A program made the position numbers and the translations under genes. Shown here one piece after another: positions 1 through 11,936 of a stretch of 64,000 nucleotides of DNA. Positions within the stretch are counted from its first letter, which is position 1. Every line of letters starts with the position of its first letter. The stretch is from positions 1,922,001-1,986,000 of the forward strand of contig OX637800.1 in NCBI GenBank assembly GCA_951802425.1, written 5' to 3'. This DNA is from Clavaria fumosa (taxonomy: Eukaryota; Basidiomycota; Agaricomycetes; Agaricales; Clavariaceae). The notes below the pieces were generated by a model. The model made no database searches and had not been told where the DNA came from. It was given only the letters and a program-made list of their open reading frames with translations.

Positions 1-860
1 GAATTCCAGATTGTCCGACGACAGCATCCAGACCCACTAGCCGATATACCGACACTTCCAACACACACCCCCAATTTCACCCCCGGTCTCTGATATACTC
101 AAGACCGGAAACAAGCACATGATGCAAACCCCACTGGATTTTTATGGTCAGAGGAAGAAAAACTCGTTCACTATCTTATTAAAGCCCAGGAAGATGCCTT
201 CGCTTGGATGGAGACCGAAAAAGGACGATTCGACACAAAATACTTCGATCCAATTATCATCCTGACAGTCAAACATGTTCCTTGGGTCTTCAAAAATATA
301 CCGATTCCTCCCGGCATCTACAATGAAGTCCTGAAGGTTATCCGAGAAAAGATAGCGGCCGGAGTCTACAAAGAATCCAATTCTTCTTATCAGTCCCAGT
401 GGTTTTGCGTATTAAAGAAAGATGGGAAGTCCCTCTGACTTGTACACAACCTCCAGCTGTTGAACAAAGTCACTATTGGCAATTCCGCGGTCCCCCCCAT
501 AATGGAGGTTTTTGCGGAATCATTTGCTGGATGCGGATGCTATGGAACACTCGATTTATTTGTCTCCTTTGATCAACGGTCTCTCAACGAGCGAAGCCGA
601 GACCTTACCACATTTCAAACCCCTCTCGGAGCCAAACGGCTCACTTGCATCCCCATGGGATACACGAACATGATGCAAATTATGCATGGAGACATCACGC
701 ATATCTTGCAAGACAAAATTCCGCATGTAACCATCCCATTTGTAGACAATGTAGCAGTCAAGGGCCCGGAAACCCGATACGAGCTTCTGGACAGCACTTA
801 TGAGACGATCCCAGAGAATCTGCAAATACGGTGGTTCATTTGGGAGCATTTGAATAACAT
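1..860 (+). pseudogene. Family A pol, reverse transcriptase part (broken)
   Basis: Pol fragment in one frame, with in-frame TGA at 91-93 and 436-438; both positions read CGA in the intact copy at 60.8-61.7 kb. It contains the start of the RT domain: the lead-in ending in LKKDGKSL, the NKVTIGNS segment, and YGTLDLFVSFDQ. The catalytic box reads FVDN where the intact copy has FVDD, so the polymerase site is damaged. The frame is interrupted at 860 by a solo LTR and resumes at 2100. Confidence 0.9.
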
Positions 861-2094
861 TGTCAGGACCCATCCATTTTTCCTCAACCTGACAACTCTA
901 TCACCACCCATGGATCTCCCGACATTCCCCTACCACCTCGCGAACCCCCCTACACTCTTCCGAAACCCGCTACCAACTTCTGAACACCTGTCGGGCCTCC
1001 ATCATCTCCTCATGACACTCGCGACCATACTGCCATACTCGCATCACCTCCCGCCACCTCACCTTACGTGTACCCATCGTCGAACCTACTATTCGATGCT
1101 CAACACGCTCTTACACGACTCCTGCAGTGGCACATGACTTGCTGTATGGCACGCCGGCGCTACTCGCGTTACTCGCGTTACCGGCATTACTCACGTGACA
1201 CACCGCCCAAGGACCGCCCAAGGTCACCTGCCCCATCGGCGCCGTCCACGTGACCGCTCGCATGACCTCGCGACCTTAACGATGAAACGTGCCACCGGCG
1301 GCCAAGCTGTGTATCCTTTCAAATTACGTTCTCCCCTCTTCTTCTCAGTCATCTATAACTGCGTTAGCCTTGGACCAAGTACCTCTGCTCAGTCGTAGTT
1401 ACATATATGCTTATTTAGTTAGGTCGCAACCCATGACCAGTCATGTTCGCGACCTTACCTATGCTTAGTTTACCCCTCACAACCTTAGTAGAACACGCGC
1501 ACGGTCACTCTATGACTAGTTATACCCCATACTACTATAGTCTTGTCGCCTGACGCTCTCTGTACTTTCCCTTTCTCGTTATAATCTCTGTACATACGTA
1601 TATATAAGTCTCGCATGTACTTACTGTACTCCAGACTGATATTGACGCATTATTGGTTTAAGCTTGAGGCCCGACGCCTTCTGAGCTTCGAACCAAGTGC
1701 GATTGATAGTACTTGTCTCATTTGGTGACCAGATCACACCAAGACACGTTCTACCTCCTTTCTATTTCATCCTCCGCACTCGCGCGACTCGTTCCCCCGT
1801 CGGTTGGCAAAGTCATCGCCTTCAACCGACCTACTTATCAATATCATCGCAACCTCTCGCGACCTGCTCTATGTCGTCTATTTCCTTCATCTCATCTTTT
1901 TTCTCTTCTACGCTTCGTTGGTCGACTTACGTGTTTCTCCCATCTCGCCAATTTCTTTCCTTACGCTTCGTTGGTCGATCTCGCGACCCCCTCAGCGACC
2001 TACCCTTTCTCCCCAATTCGTCTTTTTCACTCTTACACTTCGTCACCAATCAATCGACTTCGATACTAGTCGCGAGATGGGACAGGTCCTAACA
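861..2094 (+). mobile_element. Solo LTR of gypsy family B inside family A
   Basis: Begins TGTCAGGACCC and ends GGTCCTAACA, the terminal signature of the family-B LTRs at 26130 and 35657. It is flanked by a 5-bp target duplication aacat (856-860 and 2095-2099). The intact family-A copy shows the empty site (near 61673), where the word is aacgt. It retains the LTR promoter region with a TATA-like tatataag near 1602. No internal sequence remains, as expected after LTR-LTR recombination. Confidence 0.95.
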
Positions 2095-4599
2095 AACATC
2101 AACCGGGTGCTCCAACGAGTCAAGATAGTCGGAGGAACCTTTAATGGCAAGAAAATGACAATTTGCACCCCCGAAACAATCGTTACTGGACACATGTGCA
2201 CATATGAAGGGCGAGTTCCGGACACTTCCAATGTTCAACACATCCGAGACTGGCCTCCGTGCGAAACACTCACAGATGTCAGATCATTTTTAGGTGTTTG
2301 TGGACTGCTCCAGATATTCATTAAAAATTATGCCGTACTTGCCCGACCACTTGTCAGCCTAACTCGTAAAGACATTCCATTCAAGTTCGAAGAAGAAGAG
2401 CAAAATTCGATGGACCGACTTAAAGACGCAATAATTAACTCATCCGCCATTTGACTGATCGATTACTGCTCTGGATGGCCCATGATCATGGCCATTGATT
2501 CATCCAACATCGCTGTCGGCTTTGCGCTATTTCAAGTCAGAGAAGATGGAATCCGGTACCCATCTAGGTTTGGTTCAATAACCTGGAACGAATGCGAGGC
2601 CCGATACTCTCAAACAAAAATCGAGTTATATGGACTGTTTCGCGCCCTTCAGTTGTACTGGATTTACCTTGTCGGCCTTCCAAAATTCACCATCAAAATG
2701 GACGCCAAATTTATTAAGGGTATGCTAAACAATCCAGACATTCAACCAAACGCTGCCATGAATTGATGGATTGCCAGTATACTACTTTTCGATTTCAACC
2801 TTGTTCACATCCCCGCAGATAAACATACCAGAGCTAACAGATTATCACGCCAATGTGCTGGAGATGGTGAGGAAGACACCGAGTCCGAAGATCATGAAGA
2901 GTGGATCGATCGGAGCTATGTGTTTGCCATGGAACACATGAATCGAGCACCAGAATCTTACTACCCATCTGAGGAGCGCCCCCCAGGTATCGCTCATACT
3001 GGCTTCCGACTTCACACAGGATCGATGCTACTCAATTCAATAGAGCCATCTGATGATTCACCAACCTCAAATGAATCCTCCACCATCTTTATACCCCAGT
3101 CAGATGCAGCAAAGAAAAGAGAAGAACAAATCTGCAAAATTGAATCTTTCCTTCGAAACCTGATCCGTCCATCCGGCATCGACACAAACCAGTTCTGACG
3201 ATTAGTCCGCTCTGCATCTGAGTTCTTCATCCTTGATGACAAGCTATGGCGTTGCCGACCTAACGGATGCCACCAGGTAGTACCTCCAGACCACAAGCGG
3301 CTTGCAATTATTACAGAGGCACATGATTCACTTGGTCACAAAGGTGTTTAGGTTATCCAGACATGTATTTTAAATCAGTTCTGGTGGCTGGTGTTGGATC
3401 AAGACGTAAAGTGGTTTGTCCGAACTTGTCACCAGTGTCAGACCCGACAAATCTGGAAGATCTTTATTCCCCCAATGGTTGCCACACCGGCTGGTCTTTT
3501 CTGTCGAGCGCACATAGATACCATGTTCCTACCCAGAGCTCGCAGTTTCCGACTTCTTGTCCACGCCCGATGCTCATTATCCGCATATCTGGAAGCAAGA
3601 CCGCTATGGAACGAGACCACCCGACTTATCGGAACCTTTATATTTGAAGATATACTGTGCCGATGGGGAGCAGTAGAAGAGATCATTACGGATAACAGTA
3701 CCCCATTCATCAAGGCCCTCGATTTCCTCAAGAAACAGTACGGAATCTGTCACATCCGTATCTCCGGATATAACTCCCGCCCTAACGGCATCATTGAATG
3801 TGCCCACCGGTCAGTCCGCGAGTCGTTAATCAAAGCAGCAAACAGAGACGAATCGAAATGGCCAGACGTTTTACCCTCAGTCATTTGGGCAGAATGAACC
3901 ACAATCTAATGATCCACCAGTCACTCTCCATTTTACATCACACACAGCATTGAACCGCTTTTCCCTTTTGACATATCCGAAGCAACATATCTAATCCCAA
4001 CAGCCAACACTCTGATGATGACGCCCGAGTTAATCACTCTTCACGCCTGACAACTTCAAAAACGAGAGGAAGACCTCGCAATGATTGCCGATAAAGTTCT
4101 TGCTGCCCAAAAGCAATCCATCAAACAATTTATCAATAGCCACTGGAACGCGATTATCGACTACAACTTTAAACCCAGGTCCCTGGTGCTGATCCGGAAC
4201 TCAGCAGTCGAAATGGAACTAAACCGGAAGACGAAGCCCCGGTTTTTTGGTCCGATGGTAGTTGTCCGCCGAACTCACTACAGCGCTTATATTTTATCAG
4301 AGCTTGACGGCACCGTGTCCAAGATTCAATACGCAGCATTTCGCATCATCCCATACTACCCTCGATCTCATACATCAATCCCAATTACCTCCATCATCGA
4401 TCCAGACGAACAAGAGAAGGATACTGACATACCCAATGAACAATACAAGGTGTCTGATAAAATAACTGAAGCCGATCAAAACCCCAATCAACTCGCTTCA
4501 CTATCTGACAAATCCGATAATGAAGCTACCAACACCGACACCCCGGAGAATCGTCCACAACCCCCCGGAGCAACCCAAAAACTCCGGCCCCACCATTGA
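2095..4599 (+). pseudogene. Family A pol, RNase H and integrase part (broken)
   Basis: Continues the pol of 1-860: end of RT, RNase H (MAIDSSNIAVGFALF, KIELYGLFRAL, MDAKFIKGML), the integrase zinc segment (CHQCQT) and a DDE core with TDNST where the intact copy has TDNGA. In-frame stops occur at 2452, 2764, 3196, 3349 (TAG), 3895, 3907 and 3910; most are CGA in the intact copy. The C-terminal arm (MELNRKTKPRFFGP and following) is well preserved and ends at a TGA at 4597-4599. Non-functional. Confidence 0.9.
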
Positions 4600-4798
4600 G
4601 CATTTTCACCATCGTATTCCTTATGTCCTTTATCATTCCTCTGATTTAGGCCAGTTCACCAAAAAAAAAAAAAGGAAATTTCAGACAAGTCCAAACTTCC
4701 CACCCGATATTCCCTTTTCATCCCAGACTTCGTCACACAATTCTCCTCATATCATAGCCAAAAATATATCCATAAAGAAAAAGATAGATATACATAAA
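4600..4798. other. Gap between convergent pol and antisense gene
   Basis: About 200 bp of AT-richer sequence between the pol stop and the stop of the antisense gene, including a 12-A run near 4660. It would hold the polyadenylation region of the antisense transcript. I see no ORF or repeat in it. Confidence 0.4.
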
Positions 4799-6304
4799 TT
4801 ACATACTCAACGGCTCACCAAGGAGAAGCACCCGGAGCAGTTCTGCTCTGGCCTTCACCTGATCAGCCCCCCTTTCCATCATCTCCAGCACCCGCTCCAG
4901 CGCCTTCCATCCAGACACCCCTGGCTCCATCTCCTGCTCCTTTCCCTTTCGGCTGGGACCCGCCTCCGCCTTCCTCCTCTTCACCGGTGGCTCCTCCACC
5001 AGCTCCACACTGTTGTTATCTTCTATCTCGTCCTCGTCCTCCTCCTCCCCTCCGTCGCCTTCAGACCTGCTCCGCTACATTAGCTGACATGGATCCGGTA
5101 CTCTCTTGACTTACCTCCAGCACCGGACACCGCTGCCTTCTCCGCCCTCACTCCTGAAACATACCTATCAGCTGTTTCATCATGGAAACAAAAGAATAAC
5201 TACTTACCTCGTACAGCCGAGAGACTGCACAACACCTTATAGGTCCTGCACCACCGGCAGGCAACCCCCTCCACTCCATAACACGTGCGCCATTTCCTGG
5301 CACACACCTTGCAGGCCAGGTCGTGTTCCTATTCACCACATCAGATACTTAAGTATTTACAGATTCCAATGGACCACTCACTTCGTCCCCAGGCTGTTGC
5401 GCAGCCTGGGAGCTCATGTCCGCTCCCGCTCCGGTCCTCCTCCCTCACCTTCGTTTCTCCGCGTCCCCCCTCGCAATCTCGACCCATACCGGCGTCGCCG
5501 TCATCCACCCGCCCACCCGATGCTCCAACACGGGGAGCGCCTTGACTGTCTGCTGGCCCCCCCGGCCACCGCACTCACGGCCACTGCCTCAATAACACCG
5601 ACAGGCGTCACCCCATCAGTTCCCCACACGGTCCGATGACCATCCCAATCCTCTGCCGCTGCCACCTGTACCTTTCCTGTCTCCACCTCTGCAGTTGCCA
5701 CCTTGTCCGCATGTAGCTCCGCAACGCCCAGCGATACTGTCGTTGTTGCCGCCGCTGCTGCGGCAGGCTCCTCCGCTCCTGTCATTGCTGTTGCTGCCGC
5801 CGCCGCCCTGCCGTCATCCTCGCTGTCACTAATCATGATGAGGTGCGCCCTCTTCTCGGCAGCCCTCGCTGCCTCCATCCGCCTCTCCTCCACCTCCGCC
5901 TCCGCTGCGGCCCTCTCTACGGCGGCCCTCTCCTCGCTTGTGCGTCTCTTTTCGGCTTCGGCCTCCTCCTGTTTTCACACTTGCTTGGCAGTCCATTCTT
6001 CCCCACGGATTTTTCGCCACTTCCTCAACCTTCGTGCCATGGGGACAAGCCCCTCATCGATATCCACATCCTCCTCAAGGGCCGCCACATATCCAGCAAG
6101 AAAATCATCCTGAAATGCTGTGTCAGCACATTGCCAGATTTGAGAAACTGCTTCACACACCGCATCGCCCACATATGTCCTCACCCACTCCGCGTATTCA
6201 CCATCCTGTCCCCGTTCTGGCAACTCGTCACCCGGAGCCATCGTCCATGCCTCCTCCATCGCCTGGATCACGTGCTGGAAGATAACGGCATCGAAATTTT
6301 CCAT
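4799..6304 (-). pseudogene. Antisense accessory gene of family A, Zn(II)2Cys6-like protein
   Basis: Gene on the strand opposite to pol, located between pol and the 3' LTR. It starts with ATG at 6302-6304 (MENFDAVIFQ). The first exon runs to about 5501 in one frame, broken once by a TGA at 5975-5977. It contains an alpha-helical N-terminus, a charged stretch, an Ala-rich region and an acidic LIMISDSEDD motif. A downstream exon (about 5208-5316) encodes C-X2-C-X6-C-X7-C-X2-C-X6-C. Canonical intron signals follow: GTAAGT donor at 5207 with TTTCAG acceptor at 5154, and another GTAAGT at 5114. The last exon, ending at 4799, has a nuclear-localisation-like VKRRKAEAGPSRKGK. The exact exon chain between 5.5 and 5.33 kb is uncertain and a frameshift is likely there. 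A nuclear DNA-binding role is inferred from the cysteine pattern. Confidence 0.65.
5227..5313 (-). other. Zn(II)2Cys6-like cysteine cluster in family A antisense gene
   Basis: Twenty-nine codons from the first to the last cysteine, with spacing 2-6-7-2-6. This fits the fungal binuclear cluster consensus CX2CX6CX5-12CX2CX6-8C. Basic residues (ARKWRT) lie between the second and third cysteines, where DNA-contacting residues sit in known members. The exon is bounded by a donor GTAAGT at 5207. Confidence 0.7.
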
Positions 6305-6464
6305 TGCTGAGCTGTTGGTGGTGTGTCATTGTCGTTAGAGAAGACACAAGTGCGTGTTTGGACCTATGTGCACCCACACAACGCATACTTCATGATCAAC
6401 AAACGATTATTTGGCCTTGTTTGGTTGCAACCGAGGGTGGTTGCATTTTCAGCCCCTGGGAGAA

Positions 6465-7370
6465 TGTAAGGATAATACGTGGTTTAAACAAGGAAACTTA
6501 ACAGATATCGACTATCCGGATATTTTGGGATCCAAGGCAATTGCGTCCGATACGATCCGATAACGATCTGACACTGTCCGATAACATCCAATACTTATCT
6601 GATATCGGACTCTCTGGTCTCCGATCCCCCGTGATGATCACAGCTCGCAGGTCATACACACCGCCCACACCTCCCTATTTCATCACTCCAGCATGGTCAG
6701 TGCTTGACATACTCACTATTCCATTCCCCTTCCTTTATTTCATATACCATGCTGTAAATTTCATATTGTGATCCCTTTCAACCATCCGATCATTTAAACA
6801 TTTCAAACCCTTTGCAGTGCTTTGCCCATTGTTCCTAGTACCCCTTTGCTGTACCAGCCACACTTTCCTTCATTTTACGAGCGGTCTGGACATGTGTTGG
6901 TCATCGGACATTTCATCCCTCCAAACCGCATGACTCATTTATGAATTATGGCCCCTATATGACCTTGTACACAATACCACATTGCCTTCTGTAGCTTCCA
7001 GAGATTTCCGTAGGATCGGATTTGCTGTACTTAGAAAAATGTACATAAGTATGTACTGGACTCTATGGAAATTCAGCTTTTTGAATGCCCACATCGTGCT
7101 GTGATCTTTAGCAAGCTCACCCTTTGTCGTACTCATTGATCCACTGACCTTCATTGTCACCAGCCCTTCGCACCTTTGAGCCAATTTCCAGAACCCACCG
7201 GAACAATACTGGATACTCCAGACAGTGTATATTCACTCTTTCCAAGCCATAGACACTCAACCTCTGTATTCTCCAAGGATCTGTCTAGTGTTCCCGTTGT
7301 GTGATAAGACCCCCTGAAGAACCCGGCCGCGAACATCTATTTGCAGCCAACACCTGTACAGCCTACTACA
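6465..7370 (+). repeat. 3' LTR of family A copy 1
   Basis: Starts TGTAAGGATAAT and ends GCCTACTACA (906 bp), nearly the same length as the 5' LTR at 57160-58066 (907 bp), with which it aligns throughout. Many CpG positions of the younger LTR are TpG or CpA here. Sequence immediately downstream (7371 on) is family-B DNA. Confidence 0.92.
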
Positions 7371-7512
7371 ATGTGACCTACCTGGAAAAACCTCATGCAA
7401 CTCACACAACTCAATAAATTTCCTTGCCTCCTTTTCATTTCTCTTCACTTTTTCACTTCGGACTTCACAGAAATTTATATACGCAATAGAAATACAACAA
7501 GAAAAAGTCTAT

Positions 7513-9594
7513 CTACTGGTCACAAGCTTTTTCTTTCCCTTTCTGTGACCCTTCTGCTCCTTCTTCACCTCCCACACTTGCAACTTTTTCTTTTTTCTCC
7601 TTCTCCTCCTCTCCAGCCTCGGGAGCCTTCAACTCCAAGCCCCAATGGTCCACCCTTGGAATATCTAACAACTCCCTCCTCATGGGATGCTGCTCCTGCT
7701 CTGCCCATTTCTCTACCCACAACAGGAGTTCTTTCAGTGACTTCATCAAGAGGTCTTCGTAGGCGAAGAAGACCATCTCGAGGCCTCGCCGTCCTCGAAA
7801 GCGAGCCTTGTGAAGCTCACTGACCATACTCGCGCATTGGTCATGCAATTCTAGAAACAAACTGTCAGCTTATCGTTAAGAATACGAAACTTGCAACCAC
7901 TTACCTCACAACTGCTCCCTCGATGCTGACAACTCCTCTTCCATCTTCCCCACAGTTGTGATTAATCCTAAAAAATGCAAGATTAGTTCATTTCATACTT
8001 GCGACCATTGACTTACCCTCTTTTTCCTTCTTCAACTCCTTCACCTCACGGTGCACCTCTCTCAACTTGGTTTCCTGGTCTGAACAAACAAAGGAAATCA
8101 GTTTGTAACGTGGTAAAACCAAACGATTACCTACCTTCCCACTCCCCATGGAGTGCCTTGAACTCCCTCTCCGCCCCCTCAGCCTGCGCTGTCAATTCCG
8201 TGACTTCCACGTCCACAATTTTGGACATGGGCACCGTCGATGATTTCCCCCTTGTTCCCTCTACCTCTTTACCCTTCCCTGCAGAACTCGCAAGTCCAGT
8301 AAAAATCACTGAACACTGTGAAAACTTACCTTGTGCGCTTCTCTGCGCCTCCTCCAGCTCGCACCTTACCATCGCCAACTCCCTTTCCAACTCTACCTCC
8401 CTATCGGATCTCTCCACCCATAATGTCTTCTTCAAGGGTTCTGCGACCTGTTGCCTCAATGTCGTGAGTTCTCTTTCCATCTCTTCCCTCATTCCAGACT
8501 CTCACAACGACCCCACTGCCTTTGTTCGAGTTGATGTCACGACCCACTTCAACTCTTTCACTTCCTCCTCACTCTTCTTCAACCGCCCTTCCAACCAACA
8601 TTCTTTCGTGGCTCTTATGTCCAAACGCCCTTGAAGAATTTTTACTTCTTCCCAACCCTCTATCACCTTCCTAAGCAACTGCCCTTTTTCTCCGGGAGTC
8701 GCCAGAGCCCTCGCCTTCTCCGCGCGTACCTTTACAAAGTTGGTCATACACACTGGTGCGACTTCTTCCTCCGACGTTTCCATGGTTTCTTCCACCCGCC
8801 TTCTCGAAGTCAATGGACCGGGCGTTGGCAATCGCGACTTTACCTGCGTCTGTTTCTTGTGACCTGCTCGTGTCGGGGTCTCTGGAACCGGTGGAATGGG
8901 AAGTCTTGGGGCCACCCGACTTGCGACTTTGGGTGTTGCCGTGCCCACCATTTCCGATCCTTCTGCACACCTCAGTGCCTTGTCGATATGCGCATCATCC
9001 CACTGGAATGTGTTCTTCACCTGCCATTGTCGAAACTCTTGGACCCACGAGCACTTCCTGTGGTCCTCAGTGCACTGATGACATTTACCAGCAGTGCTGC
9101 GCTCGCACTGCTGGCCCTTTGCAACACAATTGTCGCAATCCTATAATTCAACGATCAGAAAGAAGGAGTGAGAACAAGAAAATTTTGTTACGCACCTCTT
9201 GCACCATCTCGTTCCACTCCTTATTCTCTTTCACTGACCCGATTTTCTTCCATGCTTTCGAAAATTCCACGGGCAATGGATCAGTCTTGCCCATGATGTT
9301 GCCCTCCACCTCGCTGGGGCCCATGATGTTCTCCATCGTCCCGCTTGGGCCCCCAATGTCCTCCCTCGCCTTGTTGAGACCTGCGGCCTTACCCTTCCTC
9401 TTTTCGCGCTTCGCAACCTCCTCTCAGGAATGCACACTTCGCACCTGTTCAGCCTTTTGACAGGCTAGTGCATCTTCGAGGATCCCCAGGTTGAGGCCAG
9501 GTTCTGTTTCGTCGTAAAAGCGCATTTCGTGCATGACCTTGTTTTGGTCCTTGTCAGTTTCAGGTTCCTGTTGTTTAACAAAGGCGGAGACCAT
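7513..9594 (-). pseudogene. Antisense accessory gene of family B (copy 1), Zn(II)2Cys6-like coiled-coil protein
   Basis: Intron-containing gene antisense to pol. ATG is at 9592-9594 (MVSAF) and the stop at 7513-7515. In order: N-terminal region with a TGA at codon 57 (9424-9426); a segment with WKKIGSVKENKEWNE; an intron (9141-9195, GTGCGT donor, TTATAG acceptor); a complete six-cysteine cluster (9051-9137); a charged region; coiled-coil segments rich in Leu, Glu and Lys; and a C-terminal exon (7513-7860) with ELHKARFRGRRGLEMVFFAYE. Further GTAAGT and GTGAGT donors precede 50-60 bp introns throughout. Compared with copy 2 this copy keeps all six cysteines and a longer C-terminus. Role unknown; a nuclear DNA-binding function is inferred. 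Confidence 0.7.
9051..9137 (-). other. Complete Zn(II)2Cys6-like cluster in family B antisense gene
   Basis: First cysteine codon at 9135-9137, last at 9051-9053, with spacing C-X2-C-X6-C-X7-C-X2-C-X6-C. This is identical to the family-A cluster at 5227-5313. The segment VAKGQQ between cysteines 2 and 3 is basic, as in known Zn2Cys6 proteins. Confidence 0.75.
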
Positions 9595-9698
9595 GGTGGT
9601 TTGACTTATAGAAAATTTTCAGGTGTCGTGACCTGATCAACAAACATTGCACTGACTAATCGCCATGTGACCTCCACTCTCGCAGGGCTCAAGGCTTG

Positions 9699-9706
9699 AA
9701 GGGGGG
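9699..9706 (+). promoter_or_regulatory. Polypurine tract of family B copy 1
   Basis: A purine run (gaaggggggg followed by taa) lies immediately before the TGTCAGG start of the 3' LTR at 9711, the usual place for plus-strand priming. The same tract precedes the 3' LTR at 35657. Confidence 0.7.
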
Positions 9707-9710
9707 GTAA

Positions 9711-11230
9711 TGTCAGGACCCATTCATTTTTCCCATACCCAAACCGACCTTACCAACACTTCCAAACCTCCTGACGACCCTCTACAACCTTGCGAGCCCT
9801 TCCACACACTTCCAGAACCCACTGTCCCCTTCCAGAAGCCTCTCCAACCTCTCCCGCACTCACACAACACTCGCGACTACCATGCCATATTTGCAATGCC
9901 TCCCACTATCTCATTCCACACGCATACCTCGCCTGGACCCACCAATCCTACATGTGACACATCATTGTGCATCTTCTTCTGCCAGCATGTGACTTGCCAC
10001 ACGGCACCCTTGGCACTACCACTACCAGTGCCAATATGTCACCAGCGCTACTACTGTTAACAGTGCTATTTGTGTTACTCGTGTCACTGACATCACTCAT
10101 GTGACTCCCTGCCCAAGGTCACCCGTGCCACTAACATCACCCATGTCACTAGCGTCACCACATGACCACTCTTATGACCTTGCAACCTTAACACTCAAAT
10201 GCGCCACCAACAGGCAGCTGTATTATTACTTCAAATATGTTCCCTTTCTTCCCCTCAGTCATTTATAACTATGTAGCCTGTGATCTGAGAATCCCCCCAT
10301 AGTTATAGTTACATATATACCTATTTAACTAGGTCACAACCCATGACAGGTCATCTTCGTGACCTTACCTATGCATACCTAACCCCTCATGACCTTAGTA
10401 GAACACACGCCTAGTCACTTTATGACTAAACATACCCCGTACTACTATAGTCTCGTCGCCTGGCGACTTCTGTACTTATCCTTTTTCGTTTTACTTCTTG
10501 TACACACATATATAAAGTCTCGCATGTACTTACAGTACACTAGACTTGATATTGATGCATTTTGGTTTAAGCTTGAGGCACAATGCCCTTTGAGCTTGGA
10601 ACCATCACAATTGATAGGTCTTGTCTTGTTTGGTGACTTCGACAACACCAAGACCACTCTGCTTTCTCTACTTTCATCCTCCACACTCATACAACTCGCG
10701 TGCATAAGTATTTCCGTTACTTCGTCTTGGTACTGATCTTCGAACCTTACAGGTTCTCCCATTGGTTGGCAAAGTCATCACCTTCACTGACACACTTCTC
10801 AACACTGTCACGACTACCTGCAACTCTCCCAACATCGTCTCTTTCTCTTCACCTTGTCTTTTTCCTTCCCTACACTTCATTGGTCGACTTCGCGACCTTC
10901 TCAGCATTATCTGTTTCTCCCACTTCGTCTTTTTCCCTCTTTATGCTTTGTTGGTTGACTTTGCAACCTTCTCAGCATTACCCATTTCTCCCTCCTCATC
11001 AATTTCCTTCTTTACACTTCGTCTACTGACTTCGTGACCTTCCCAATGACATTTTCCCCCTCTATACTTGTCTTTCTTCTCTCTTACATCTTCTCAGACA
11101 TCTACACAACCTTCCAGGACTGAGCATTCTCGACTGTGCTCGACAGTTGATTGGTCTTAGCGAGTTTCCAGGATCAGTCACCAACAAGTCGATCTCCGGC
11201 ATTACTATTGAGATGGGACAGGCCCTAACA
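9711..11230 (+). repeat. 3' LTR of family B copy 1
   Basis: 1520 bp, TGTCAGGACCC to GGCCCTAACA. It contains a TATA-like tatataaag near 10509 followed about 30 bp later by agacttgatatt, the predicted transcript start that is complementary to the primer-binding site of the family. It directly abuts a CT-rich minisatellite at 11231. Confidence 0.93.
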
Positions 11231-11930
11231 GCTGCCTGCTCCCCACTCCTTGCTGCCTGCTTCCCACTCCTCAATGCCTGCCCCCTTGTCACCACCTGCT
11301 CCCTGCTCACTGCCTGCTCCCCACTCCTTGCCATCTGCTCGCCCCCTACTCCCTGTTTGTCCCCTGCCCCCTTGTCACCACCTGCTCCCTGCTTGCTGCC
11401 TGCTCCTCACTCCTCGCCTGCTCCCTGCTCACCCCCTACTCCCTCCTCACCACCTCATCCCTCCTCACCACCTCATCCCTGGTCGCTGCCCACTCCCCGC
11501 TCCCTGCTGCCTGCTCCCCACTCTGCTCCTCGCACCTCCAAACATTTGCAAACAGCTGTATTTCCTTATCGGTTATTGCTTATCAATGGCCCACTCTGCT
11601 GCCTGCTTGTCATTGTGGTCAACATCATCTGTGACTGGTATGTTCTCTTTTATTCTTTCTTTCTGCTTGCTGACATCTCATTGCCTGCTCCCTGTTCGTC
11701 CCCTGCCCCCTTGTCACTGCCTGCTCCCTCCTCGCCGCCTGCTCCCCACTCCTTGCCGCCTGCTCCCCACTCCTCGCTGCCTGCTCCCTGCTTGCTGCCT
11801 GCTCCCCACTCCTCCCCATCAGCTCACCGCCTGCCCCCTTGTCACTGCCTGCCCCCTTGTCACTGCCCTCTCCCTGCCTGCTCCCTGTTCACCTGCTCTC
11901 TACCACCACAGTCTTTACCACCCTCACCCA
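11231..11930. repeat. CT-rich minisatellite (about 20-bp units)
   Basis: Imperfect tandem units built on CTGCCTGCTCCCCACTCCT, interrupted at about 11525-11685 by non-repetitive sequence. Long open frames across it are a by-product of the repeat. It lies between the family-B LTR and the dioxygenase gene. Confidence 0.85.
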
Positions 11931-11936
11931 GCTCAA

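Larger units (their letters stand above)
1..7370 (+). mobile_element. Ty3/gypsy family A, copy 1 (5'-truncated by window edge)
   Basis: Decayed LTR retrotransposon in the order pol (1-860 and 2100-4599), antisense accessory gene (4799-6304, minus strand) and 3' LTR (6465-7370). It aligns along its length with the better preserved copy at 57160-64000, differing largely at CpG sites. It is inserted in a family-B element, whose chromodomain-end sequence resumes right after the LTR at 7371. A family-B solo LTR in turn sits inside it at 861-2094. The 5' LTR and gag lie outside the window. Confidence 0.9.
7371..11230 (+). mobile_element. Ty3/gypsy family B, copy 1 (3' part)
   Basis: The 3' end of a family-B element interrupted by family A: the last pol codons (gacctacctggaaaaacc, matching 33289 onward in the full copy), the antisense accessory gene, a polypurine tract and a 3' LTR. 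The rest of the element would lie left of the nested family-A copy, outside the window. It has more TpG/CpA at former CpGs than the copy at 26-37 kb, so it is older or more heavily mutated. Confidence 0.9.

Noticed and set aside
11147..11936. N-terminal extension of the dioxygenase gene through the CT-rich repeat and LTR
   Set aside because: The frame is open only because of the minisatellite. An ATG at 11937 just after the repeat is a more reasonable start.
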